DNA from: Thermoplasmata archaeon
GTDB lineage: Archaea > Thermoplasmatota > Thermoplasmata > WALJ01
Direction: 5' to 3'
Assembly (NCBI GenBank): GCA_027006785.1
Contig: JALTFR010000047.1
Location: 25,494-89,493, forward strand
DNA: 64,000 nt
Position numbers and translations under genes: made by a program. The notes below the pieces were generated by a model, which was not told the origin of the DNA, ran no database searches, and saw only the letters and a program-made list of their open reading frames with translations. The first letter of the stretch is position 1. Every line of letters begins with the position of its first letter. Positions 43,077-52,708 of the stretch are shown one piece after another.

Positions 43077-43427
43077 ATGAAGGCACTGGAAGAGGCCCTG
43101 TCCGATTTGAGGGGAATGCCCGACATAAAAGGCGTTTTACTGGCATCCACCAGCGGAGCCTATATCGCGGGAGAACCTCCTTCTTCGGCACACCTTGAGA
43201 CATTCACTACCATGTCTGCGATACTCCTCGGTGCCGCGCAGACGGCAACCAAGGAATTGAAGGACCATCTGAGATATGTTGAGGTAAAGCTGGAAGGATC
43301 CATGCTGATAGTTATGCCAGCTGGCGATCAGGCCCTTCTCGTTATGGAAGCGGAGGATAAGGGAGACAAGGCTGCAACACTCTCTGCAGGCATGGAGGCC
43401 AGTAGGAAAATCGAAGGAATGCTCTGA
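43077..43427 (+). CDS. Roadblock/LC7 domain protein
   Basis: 116 residues in a single roadblock/longin-like fold: ALSDLRGMPDIKGVLLASTSGAYIAG at the start (residues 7-32), then SAILLGAAQTATKEL and the strand KLEGSMLIVMPAGDQALLVM. Such proteins often regulate small GTPases such as MglA, but none is in the window. The start at 43077 has GCGAGGCG upstream; an ATG nine codons earlier is also possible. TATA box TTTATAAACC near 43028. Confidence 0.85.
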   Translation: MKALEEALSDLRGMPDIKGVLLASTSGAYIAGEPPSSAHLETFTTMSAILLGAAQTATKELKDHLRYVEVKLEGSMLIVMPAGDQALLVMEAEDKGDKAATLSAGMEASRKIEGML

Positions 43428-43473
43428 AAGGGCAGGCGATGCCCGTATATACCACATTGCCTTTTTTCCGAAC

Positions 43474-44217
43474 ATGAAAATAGGAGAGATGACATCAGAG
43501 GATTTCATGGCGGCGGTTGATGACAGGACGGTCGTGATATTGCCTGTCGGCGCGGTGGAGGAGCACGGAGCACACCTCCCACTGAACACGGACACCATAC
43601 AGCCGGAGAAGGTGGCGGAGGACATAGAGCAGGCCCTTGAAAAGGAGGGATACACGGTTCTGATATCTCCAACGCTGAATTACGGGAACTGCCACAGCAC
43701 GGCCAATTTTCCGGGGACCATATCCATAAGCACGGACTCCCTGCGCTCCATAACATACGATATACTGACCGAGTTCATGAGGCACGGGATAAAGAACATC
43801 GTGGTGCTCTCCGGCCATGCTGGAAGGAACCACATGGCTGCCCTGAGAACCGCTGCCGAGGATGCGCTGGAATACGGAAATGCGAAGATAATGGTGCTTT
43901 CCGACTACGACATCGCATATAAGGACCTCGGAAACACGGTGCCGAAGGACGACGGCCATGCAGGAATGCTCGAGACATCGAGGGTAATGGCCATAAGGCC
44001 GGAACTGGTTAAACTGGAGAGGACGCAGGGAGAATCCCACCCGAAGTTCCCACCGTACAGAGTACTGAAGGATGCGGAGCGCTATTTTCCGAAGGGATAC
44101 ATGGGATATCCTGACAGGGCCAATGCAGAACTGGGAAAGAAGAGCAATGAGAGCATAGCGCAACAGCTAACGGAAATGATTCGCAACATGATAAAAGAAG
44201 AAATAAGTGGGGAATGA
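43474..44217 (+). CDS. Creatininase-family amidohydrolase
   Basis: 247 residues with the metal-binding pattern of the family: PVGAVEEHGAHLPLNTDT near residues 24-41 (Glu, His and Asp ligands), NYGNCHSTANFPGTIS near 69 and DGHAGMLETSRVM near 164. Archaeal relatives include ArfB, a formylamidopyrimidine deformylase of riboflavin and F420 synthesis, and mycofactocin-type peptidases. The exact reaction is not fixed here, with ArfB a reasonable first guess. A TATA box (GTATATACC near 43445) precedes it. Confidence 0.85.
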   Translation: MKIGEMTSEDFMAAVDDRTVVILPVGAVEEHGAHLPLNTDTIQPEKVAEDIEQALEKEGYTVLISPTLNYGNCHSTANFPGTISISTDSLRSITYDILTEFMRHGIKNIVVLSGHAGRNHMAALRTAAEDALEYGNAKIMVLSDYDIAYKDLGNTVPKDDGHAGMLETSRVMAIRPELVKLERTQGESHPKFPPYRVLKDAERYFPKGYMGYPDRANAELGKKSNESIAQQLTEMIRNMIKEEISGE

Positions 44218-44235
44218 CCCCTTTCTTCCTTTTTT

Positions 44236-44265
44236 CGTTCGACGAGAGTTTGGTGTCCGACAGCC
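44236..44265 (-). other. 3' arm of the pre-16S processing stem
   Basis: Plus-strand CGTTCGACGAGAG...GTCCGACAGCC here matches CGTTCGACGAGA...TCCGACAGCC on the opposite strand at 45787-45816, so in the minus-strand transcript the two sequences flanking 16S pair in two helices with an internal bulge. This is the bulge-helix-bulge type of fold that the splicing endonuclease cuts in archaeal pre-rRNA. Confidence 0.75.
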
Positions 44266-44277
44266 TGATTTTTTCTT

Positions 44278-45746
<1,469 letters not shown>

Positions 45747-45786
45747 GACCTGCTAACGATTACTTGGGTGATTGTATTATGGTATT

Positions 45787-45816
45787 GGCTGTCGGATTTC
45801 ACCATCTCGTCGAACG
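45787..45816 (-). other. 5' arm of the pre-16S processing stem
   Basis: Complement of the 3' arm at 44236-44265, located about 40 bases before the mature 5' end. Two helices (11-12 and 10 base pairs) are separated by unpaired bases on both strands. Confidence 0.75.
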
Positions 45817-45962
45817 TCGGGTCTGAGAGGTCACGATGGCTCGGGTTTCTCAGGCCCCCATGTGCGTGTGCTCGAGTTTGGAATGCAGGACGCTCATCTC
45901 CGGCCTTTGGCCGTATCACGCCTGACGTCGGTCTCGAGGTAAGCCCTGCTAAAATAGGTGGT

Positions 45963-45970
45963 GTATATAA
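45963..45970 (-). promoter_or_regulatory. TATA box of the 16S rRNA gene
   Basis: Minus-strand GGTTATATACACC is a strong TATA box with a purine-rich BRE-like CCGAAAC just upstream. A start about 25 bases on gives a leader of about 195 bases that includes the 5' processing arm. The purH stop codon lies only about 45 bases behind it. Confidence 0.7.
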
Positions 45971-46016
45971 CCGTTTCGGGAAGGGAAGAGACCGGAAGGG
46001 ATTGTAGTAAATCCCA

Positions 46017-47555
46017 TCAGTGCTTGAACAGTCGGTATCCTGTGAACACCATGGCCATTCCATACTCATTGGCGGCCTGTATGACCTCTTCGTCCCTTAT
46101 CGAACCGCCGGGATGTATAACCGCTGTGACTCCCGCTTTTGCGGCCTCGTCAATGCCATCTCTGAATGGGAAGAACGCATCAGATGACATCACAGCACCT
46201 TTTGCCCTATCTCCGGCCTTGAAAGAGGCTATCTTTGCAGCATCCACGCGGCTCATCTGACCAGCTCCGATGCCCACCGTGGTTTTGTCCTTAGCGTAGA
46301 TTATGCTGTTGGACTTCACATGCTTGGTGACCCTCCATGCGAACAGCATATCTTCGATCTCCTTCTGCGTGGGCGCTCTCTCGCTGACCACTTTCAGCTT
46401 CGATGGGTCATCCAGCCGGGATATGTCCCTGTCCTGTGCGAGCATCCCTCCTACGACCTTGCGGTAGTCCATTGAGGGTTTCGCATGCTCCAGCGGCCCT
46501 GTTTCAACTATCCTCAGGTTCTTTCTCTTCATCAGCCGTTCCAGGGCCTTTTCTTCATAGGACGGCGCGATTATGACCTCAAGGAAGACACCTTTCAGGT
46601 CCTTCACGATGTCGTATGTGACCTCGCGATTCAAGGCTAAGATCCCTCCGTATGCAGACATCGGATCTGCATCCATCGCCCTTCTGAATGCGGTGTAGAT
46701 GTCATCTGCGCTCGCCACCCCGCATGGATTCGTGTGCTTTATGGCCGCAACCGTGGGCTCATCGAAGTCCTTGATAAGCTCAAGTGCGTCGTTGGTGTCA
46801 AGTATGTTGTTGTAGGACATCGCCTTTCCATGTAACTGCTTCGCTGAGGCTATTGAGACCTCTTTGATCTCGGGCTCCCTGTAGAACGCCGCCTCCTGCT
46901 CCTTGTTCTCTCCGTACCTCAGGTCCTGCACCTTCAGGTAGTGGAGGAAGAGATGCTCAGGGAATTTCTTTCCGGTGAACCTCTGGGCAAGCGTGGTGTA
47001 TATCATGGAATCATAGGCTGCAGTGTGTGCAAAGGCCTCAAGGGCCAGTTCCCTTCTCAGTTCGGGCGGGACCTCCCCTTCCTCTATGATGGCCTCAACG
47101 ACCTCGTCATAGCGCTCCGGATTCGAGACAACAACCACATTCTCATGGTTCTTGGCAGCGCTCCTTATCAGCGTGGGCCCTCCGATGTCTATGTTCTCGA
47201 TGAGATCCTCAACGCTTGCATTCTCATTTTTGGCTACCTTTTCAAATGGATAGAGATTCACCACAACCATATCTATCGGCTCTATGCCCTGCTCCTCTAT
47301 CTGCTTGAGATGTTCTTCGTTGCGGAGCGCGAGTATGCCTCCATGTATCACGGGATGAAGCGTTTTCACTCTGCCGTCCAGCATCTCGGGGAAGCCGGTT
47401 ATCTCCTCCACCCTTCTCACAGGTATGCCCGCGCTCTCTATGGCCTTAGCCGTGCCTCCCGTGGATATTATCTCTATTCCAATCTCGTTCAGGTTCCCTG
47501 CCAGGTCAACGATTCCGGTCTTGTCAGACACACTGAGGAGCGCTCTCCTTATCAA
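46017..47555 (-). CDS. purH: Bifunctional AICAR transformylase/IMP cyclohydrolase
   Basis: PurH performs the last two steps of IMP synthesis. The N-terminal cyclohydrolase domain shows RRALLSVSDKTGIVDLA, IISTGGTAKAI, GRVKTLHPVIHGGIL and NIDIGGPTLIRSAAKN. The transformylase domain shows AIKHTNPCGVA with the catalytic Lys-His and SSDAFFPFRDGID. Length 512 is that of the bacterial-type fused enzyme. Many archaea instead use the separate PurP and PurO, so this is a bacterial-type pathway choice. The start is TTG, and a TATA box (AACTTTATTT, minus strand near 47595) lies about 40 bases upstream. Confidence 0.96.
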   Translation of the reverse strand: MIRRALLSVSDKTGIVDLAGNLNEIGIEIISTGGTAKAIESAGIPVRRVEEITGFPEMLDGRVKTLHPVIHGGILALRNEEHLKQIEEQGIEPIDMVVVNLYPFEKVAKNENASVEDLIENIDIGGPTLIRSAAKNHENVVVVSNPERYDEVVEAIIEEGEVPPELRRELALEAFAHTAAYDSMIYTTLAQRFTGKKFPEHLFLHYLKVQDLRYGENKEQEAAFYREPEIKEVSIASAKQLHGKAMSYNNILDTNDALELIKDFDEPTVAAIKHTNPCGVASADDIYTAFRRAMDADPMSAYGGILALNREVTYDIVKDLKGVFLEVIIAPSYEEKALERLMKRKNLRIVETGPLEHAKPSMDYRKVVGGMLAQDRDISRLDDPSKLKVVSERAPTQKEIEDMLFAWRVTKHVKSNSIIYAKDKTTVGIGAGQMSRVDAAKIASFKAGDRAKGAVMSSDAFFPFRDGIDEAAKAGVTAVIHPGGSIRDEEVIQAANEYGMAMVFTGYRLFKH

Positions 47556-47801
47556 ATGCTCACCGGCGCAGTGAAGAGGAGGAGGGAAATAAAGTTAACC
47601 CATATTGCTGGCCAGACAAGAGGGACAAAGATTATTTTTGGAATGTATTTTTCAATTCTTTTTTCAAGAAATACTCAGATATGTCCATCGTAAATCATGA
47701 AATTGTAAGCGAATTTTCAAAAAAGCAATAACAGAAATAACAAAGTTTTTTATAGTAGGTATATCCTGTCGAGACAACTAAAACAATAGGAGAGGAAATA
47801 A

Positions 47802-50800
47802 ATGAAAAATGAAAGAAAAATCATTGCTACAGTCCTTGCCATGGGTATAGCTCTCATGATGTTGATTCCTGCAGGGGTTGTAATGGGAGGGTCATCGGCC
47901 CTCAAAGCATCAGTAGAACAGCCCGGACCATACGGTGCAGCTGCCGCCGGTGGAGGGAACAGCGAGATAAACACAATAGTGATACAACCGAATGCGACAG
48001 AGGGAAAGGATACATACATCTATAGCATACCTGACGATCAGAAACACAACTTCGGGGCCCAGGATTTATTATTCGTAGGTAAATATAACGGCGACATCAG
48101 AACATTGATACAGTTCCCGACGGACACGGCTAACGCCGAGATAAGGAGCGCAACGCTCTCCATCTATTGTGAGGATGTTGTGGGGGACCCTCTTGGTGTC
48201 AATGTGAGCGCACACCTGCTCATAGAACCATGGTCCGAAGGGAACGCGACCAATTATGTCACAGATGCAAGCTATCTGGATTCCAACTGGATAAACAGAA
48301 CCACAGGTGTTCCATGGGGAGCACCCGGGGGTGCATACACCACAAGCATCATATCATACACGGTCATGTCCCAAGGCGGTTCATGGTACACCCTCAACAT
48401 CACAGAAGCGGTGAAGGCATGGAAGAGCGGTAGCGTTCCGAACTACGGCCTTATACTCACAGCTGAACCTGTAAACTCCTCGAGCGATACATATGCCGTG
48501 CTCACATCCAGTGACAATACCCTCAATCCAGCGCACCGCCCGAAACTGACTATAAGCTACGGGGCAGAGATTGAGCCGACAGTTCCGTCGATAACAACCA
48601 ACGAGGACACCCCTGTGGATGTGGACCTAAGCGGTAGAGCGCACGGAACAGTGGAGCATGTGAGCGCTGCCGGTGATGCAGGTGACAATGGACTCCCTTT
48701 CTGGAACAGTACACATGAATGCCGCTATCAGGCACTGTACACCTCGGAGGAAGTCGGAGCTGAAGGAAAGATTGTGAGAATTTCAGTGAACAGAAGCAAG
48801 GATTGGGGAGCATTCTCCTCGAACTTCAGCAATGTTGTCATAAGAATGGCACATACAGACCTGACAAGCCTCACGAATACATTTGACAACAACTACAACG
48901 GAAATCTCATCGAGGTCTTCAAGGCGGGCAACCTGATGATGACCTCCCCCGACAACAACAGCTGGTTCTCTTTCGACCTCAACGGCAATTTCACCTACGA
49001 TTCTGCACACAACCTTCTGATAGACATACAATGGAAGGGGGATGGCGGGAAGTTCGTCGGTCTGGAATCTCACGATACATATCCGGATTTGAGGAGGCTA
49101 TGGAACATAACGGACATGACCTCTTCAACAGGAACAACGGACGATGGTTATCCCGTCCACTCTATACCGGTTATGAGGTTCTCCGTGGATGTTCAGAAAA
49201 ATGGAGTTCTGGATAAGGGCACGGTTCCAAACTTCTGGCCCTTTGCGCCTAATGACGAATCCTCAATACATCAACAGATGCTCTGGAACCACACAGACAT
49301 CGGAGAATCAGGCTCAATAAATAAGATATATCTCCAGGCAGCCTCCAGTTCTGGTTGGGCTGTGGTCGAAAACCTGAGCATAAGAATGGCACACTCTTCA
49401 AATGAGAGCCTTGGAACGGTTTTCGAGGCAAACCACATCGACCCGTGGGTGGAGGTGATAAACAGCACCTCTTACAATGTTTCTACCAGCGGAAGACCCG
49501 AATGGATCGAATTTGACCTTCAAAGACCGTTCGTTTACAATGGTAACGACAACATCGTCCTTGATGTTAGGTGGAGAGGAGGCTATGGAAATCGGGTGTA
49601 TCTTGCGGTCAATTTAAGTGTAGACTATGCCGGACAGATGGCCATAGCAAATTATTCTGCCACCTCAGGGAATTCTTGGAACAGAGCATATAACGTTCGC
49701 TTCGGTTTCGCAGACAGCCCTGTGTTCACATGGTCAGCCACTAGTTCTAACACCAGTCTGTTCACGGCGAGCATTTCCGACAACATGCTGCACATATCAC
49801 CTGTTGAGAATGCATACGGCAGCGGAACCGTGGAACTGACACTTCACAACGGCGCGTATTCCACGACCCAGAGCATATCTGTGACAATCAATCCTGTGAA
49901 CGACGCCCCTGTGATTTCCGGACTTTCTACCATAAGCTGCACGGAGGACATCCCGTACCAGCTGGACATGAGCCCATACCTATCCGATGTGGACGACCCT
50001 GTGGCAAACCTCACCATAAGCACTAACTCGACATATGCCACCGTGAACGGCACCGTTATAACGCTCCTCTATCCCGCAGGGGTCACCGGTGAGAACATAA
50101 ACATAACGGTTGAGGACCCCGGGCATCTGACGGCGAGCGCAGAGTTGCAGGTAACGGTCACCCAGGTGAACGACCCGCCGCGATTCATCAACTTCGTTGA
50201 TACCCTTACATGTGATGCCACCGTTCCTACGAACTACACTGTGAGCCCTGAGGACGAGGAGACAGTGGATGGCAATTTCACGATATTCACCAGCTCTGCC
50301 TATGCCACTGTCAGCGGTGATGTTATAACCTTCCTCTATCCGAAGGGTGTCGGGAGACAGACCGTTCAGATATACCTTCTGGATGAGGAGATGTACGGTA
50401 CGCAGAACAACATCTCCTACACGCTGAATGTCTCTATAATCGACCACCCCGAGGTCACTGGGATGTCATCCGACGCGAACCATATAACTATTAGTTTCGA
50501 CATGGATATGAACATGAGCTCGGTCGAATCTGCGTTCAGCATGGCCAGGAACGGCTCCTCAGTCTCAGGAACATTTGTATGGACAAATGCGAGGACCTTT
50601 ACCTTCACCCCGTCCTCTGCTGTGAACGGTACATATGACATAATTGTTGGAACAGGGGCGAAGGCTACAAACGGTGCGGCCATGCTCTCGGTCTATTCAG
50701 GGAATTACACCGCACCCTCGGGGCTTGACAGCGATGGCGACGGAATGCCGGATTCATGGGAGCTCGCTAATGGATTCGACCCGATGGACATCTCGGATGC

Positions 50801-51251
50801 GGCGACGGATGCAGACCACGACGGGCTCTCCAACCTGCTCGAGTATGAAACTGGCACCGAACCCAGAAACAACGATACAGACGGCGACGGAATTGTGGAT
50901 GGCTTCGATGAGCAGCCGCTTACGCCAAATGAGAGTGCAGGCACAAATCCTGAGTCATCCTCATTCGACCCGATGATGATTCTGGTCATCATTCTGCTGA
51001 TTGTCGTCGCAATACTCGCAGTAATGCTGGCAAAGAAAGGCGGCAAAGGACCTGAGACCCAGTCCCAGCAGGGAGCATATCCTCCACAGGAGGGATATGC
51101 GGCACCTCAAGAAGGCATGCAGCAGGCGCCTGAAAGCCAGCAGCCTCAGGAATTCGGAGAACAGCCACAGGCACCACCTGCCGAACCGGCAGAGCCCACA
51201 CCTGCACAGGAAGAGACGGACATAGGCGAGGAGCTTGTGAACGATCTCTAA
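47802..51251 (+). CDS. Large multidomain surface protein with DNRLRE, Ig-like and calcium-binding repeats
   Basis: 1,149 residues. A signal peptide (MKNERKIIATVLAMGIALMML) leads to a DNRLRE-type beta domain (about 55-250; KHNFGAQDLLFVGKY and LIQFP), then two similar 180-residue beta domains (ISVNRSKDWGAF and IYLQAASSSGWAV). Cadherin-like repeats with NEDTPVDVDLS and NPVNDAPVIS follow, an SbsA-like Ig domain (ITISFDMDMNMSSVESAF), and thrombospondin type 3 calcium loops (DSDGDGMPDSWELANGFDP). One membrane helix (MMILVIILLIVVAILAVML) and a Pro/Gln/Glu-rich tail of about 75 residues end it. A ribosome site (GGAGAGG) precedes the ATG. It is an adhesin or S-layer-associated protein. Confidence 0.88.
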   Translation: MKNERKIIATVLAMGIALMMLIPAGVVMGGSSALKASVEQPGPYGAAAAGGGNSEINTIVIQPNATEGKDTYIYSIPDDQKHNFGAQDLLFVGKYNGDIRTLIQFPTDTANAEIRSATLSIYCEDVVGDPLGVNVSAHLLIEPWSEGNATNYVTDASYLDSNWINRTTGVPWGAPGGAYTTSIISYTVMSQGGSWYTLNITEAVKAWKSGSVPNYGLILTAEPVNSSSDTYAVLTSSDNTLNPAHRPKLTISYGAEIEPTVPSITTNEDTPVDVDLSGRAHGTVEHVSAAGDAGDNGLPFWNSTHECRYQALYTSEEVGAEGKIVRISVNRSKDWGAFSSNFSNVVIRMAHTDLTSLTNTFDNNYNGNLIEVFKAGNLMMTSPDNNSWFSFDLNGNFTYDSAHNLLIDIQWKGDGGKFVGLESHDTYPDLRRLWNITDMTSSTGTTDDGYPVHSIPVMRFSVDVQKNGVLDKGTVPNFWPFAPNDESSIHQQMLWNHTDIGESGSINKIYLQAASSSGWAVVENLSIRMAHSSNESLGTVFEANHIDPWVEVINSTSYNVSTSGRPEWIEFDLQRPFVYNGNDNIVLDVRWRGGYGNRVYLAVNLSVDYAGQMAIANYSATSGNSWNRAYNVRFGFADSPVFTWSATSSNTSLFTASISDNMLHISPVENAYGSGTVELTLHNGAYSTTQSISVTINPVNDAPVISGLSTISCTEDIPYQLDMSPYLSDVDDPVANLTISTNSTYATVNGTVITLLYPAGVTGENINITVEDPGHLTASAELQVTVTQVNDPPRFINFVDTLTCDATVPTNYTVSPEDEETVDGNFTIFTSSAYATVSGDVITFLYPKGVGRQTVQIYLLDEEMYGTQNNISYTLNVSIIDHPEVTGMSSDANHITISFDMDMNMSSVESAFSMARNGSSVSGTFVWTNARTFTFTPSSAVNGTYDIIVGTGAKATNGAAMLSVYSGNYTAPSGLDSDGDGMPDSWELANGFDPMDISDAATDADHDGLSNLLEYETGTEPRNNDTDGDGIVDGFDEQPLTPNESAGTNPESSSFDPMMILVIILLIVVAILAVMLAKKGGKGPETQSQQGAYPPQEGYAAPQEGMQQAPESQQPQEFGEQPQAPPAEPAEPTPAQEETDIGEELVNDL

Positions 51252-51299
51252 ACCCCTTTCTTTCACATTATTTTTTAATCACCTCTGTCATGCGAGAGC

Positions 51300-51929
51300 A
51301 TGGACGCCGAAGAGATAAGAGCGCTCTACCAGAGATTGAAACCTGAGATAGACGAAAGGCTGGCCGATTTCAGGAGGATAAAGGACAGCGGGGATGAAGG
51401 GGCGATGTTCGCCGAACTGCTCTTCTGCACTCTGACACCCCAATCGAAGGCGAAGGTATGCTGGAAGGCGGTGGGATGCCTTCTTGACGGAGCGCTCTCA
51501 GGCAGCGAAGAGGAGATAACTGAATGTCTGGTGGGCGTCCGCTTCAAGTACACCAAGGCCAAGAGGATAATTGACAGAAGGGAGAGATTCCCAGAGGGAA
51601 AAGCGCTGAAAAAACTGCTGGACTCATTCAAGGACCCTTATGAAGCGAGGGAATGGCTTGTTAAGAACATAGACGGCTACGGCTACAAGGAAGCATCGCA
51701 TTTCCTCAGGAACACGGGATACGGGCTGGAGCTCGCGATACTCGACCGCCACATACTCAGGAACCTTGAGGCCGCAGGGGCGATAGATGAAGTGCCGAGA
51801 ACTCTTACAAAGAGGAAGTATCTGGAAATCGAGAAAAGGATGCAGGACTTTTCCCGTGAGATAGAGGTTCCGATGCCAGCGCTCGACCTGATATTCTGGT
51901 ATGAAGGGGCAGGCGAGATATTCAAATAA
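51300..51929 (+). CDS. ogg: N-glycosylase/DNA lyase, Ogg2 type
   Basis: Ogg2 removes 8-oxoguanine from DNA and cuts the strand. 209 residues is the family length. The helix-hairpin-helix is IDGYGYKEASHFLRN, whose lysine near residue 130 is the expected Schiff-base nucleophile, and the aspartate follows in AILDRHILRNL near 148. ELLFCTLTPQSKAK near residue 39 is also typical. It stands alone, starting shortly after the surface-protein gene. Confidence 0.93.
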   Translation: MDAEEIRALYQRLKPEIDERLADFRRIKDSGDEGAMFAELLFCTLTPQSKAKVCWKAVGCLLDGALSGSEEEITECLVGVRFKYTKAKRIIDRRERFPEGKALKKLLDSFKDPYEAREWLVKNIDGYGYKEASHFLRNTGYGLELAILDRHILRNLEAAGAIDEVPRTLTKRKYLEIEKRMQDFSREIEVPMPALDLIFWYEGAGEIFK

Positions 51930-51937
51930 TGAGGAGT

Positions 51938-52648
51938 TTAAAGGGATTCCATGGTATCCTGGTCGGGTTCCACCTCGACCTCGAAGAGATATTTGTTGTG
52001 CTCGTAGTAGTCCTTCACCATGTCCTCGATGACCCTTGAATGCCTCTTCTTTATGATATAAAGGTAGGCAAGCAGGGATGCGGCCAGAGCGCCCAGCGTG
52101 TCCATCAGTATGTCTTTCATCGTATCAGGAAGCCCGCTGCGTTGCATATTGGTCCCGAAGAGATGGTCTATGGTGTATTCCAGCAATTCCCATATCCCTC
52201 CTGCACCGACCGCGAAGAAGAGCGCGAACAGGAGAACGATGTAGGCGTAGGCCCTTGCGGGTTTCTGCATATAGAGGGGATATATCGCCAGAAAAGCGAG
52301 CATAGCCAGGAGCACCCCTGACATGAAATGGAGGAAGACATCCCACCATACGAAGGTGTAGAATGCGGACTGTATCTCTCCCAGATAAAGACCCAGGAAT
52401 ACAAAGACCTCAACGAGAAGCAACAGCATCGCAGGCAGATGGAACCTCATCTTCGCGAAGACTATTCTGGGAGCGAAAAGGAACAGAATGGTCACGATTC
52501 CAAGTATTATCTTGTCATGTATGTCCGTATCTCCTATAACAGATATGCCTAGAAGGTTGACAAGTATGGTTATCACGACTATGGCCAGCATTATGCTGAA
52601 TCCTGTGTACTCAACATATTCTCCGCCTGTCCTCTTCTTCCTTTCCAT
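51938..52648 (-). CDS. DUF2238-like integral membrane protein
   Basis: About 236 residues with six or seven hydrophobic helices. The conserved polar residues of DUF2238 (YjdF-like) proteins are visible: WWDVFLHFMSGVLLAM near residue 108, GGIWELLEYTIDHLFG near 155 and DILMDTLGALAASLLAYL near 186. The acidic and histidine residues within helices suggest metal or proton handling, but the family has no proven role. The start MERKKRTGG follows a TATA box (AATATAAATAG near 52687) by about 35 bases. Confidence 0.82.
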   Translation of the reverse strand: MERKKRTGGEYVEYTGFSIMLAIVVITILVNLLGISVIGDTDIHDKIILGIVTILFLFAPRIVFAKMRFHLPAMLLLLVEVFVFLGLYLGEIQSAFYTFVWWDVFLHFMSGVLLAMLAFLAIYPLYMQKPARAYAYIVLLFALFFAVGAGGIWELLEYTIDHLFGTNMQRSGLPDTMKDILMDTLGALAASLLAYLYIIKKRHSRVIEDMVKDYYEHNKYLFEVEVEPDQDTMESL

Positions 52649-52708
52649 TTCAAAGCACCGGAGCACGAATGTCCGGCGATTCTATTTATATTTTTCTATC
52701 ACATCTGT

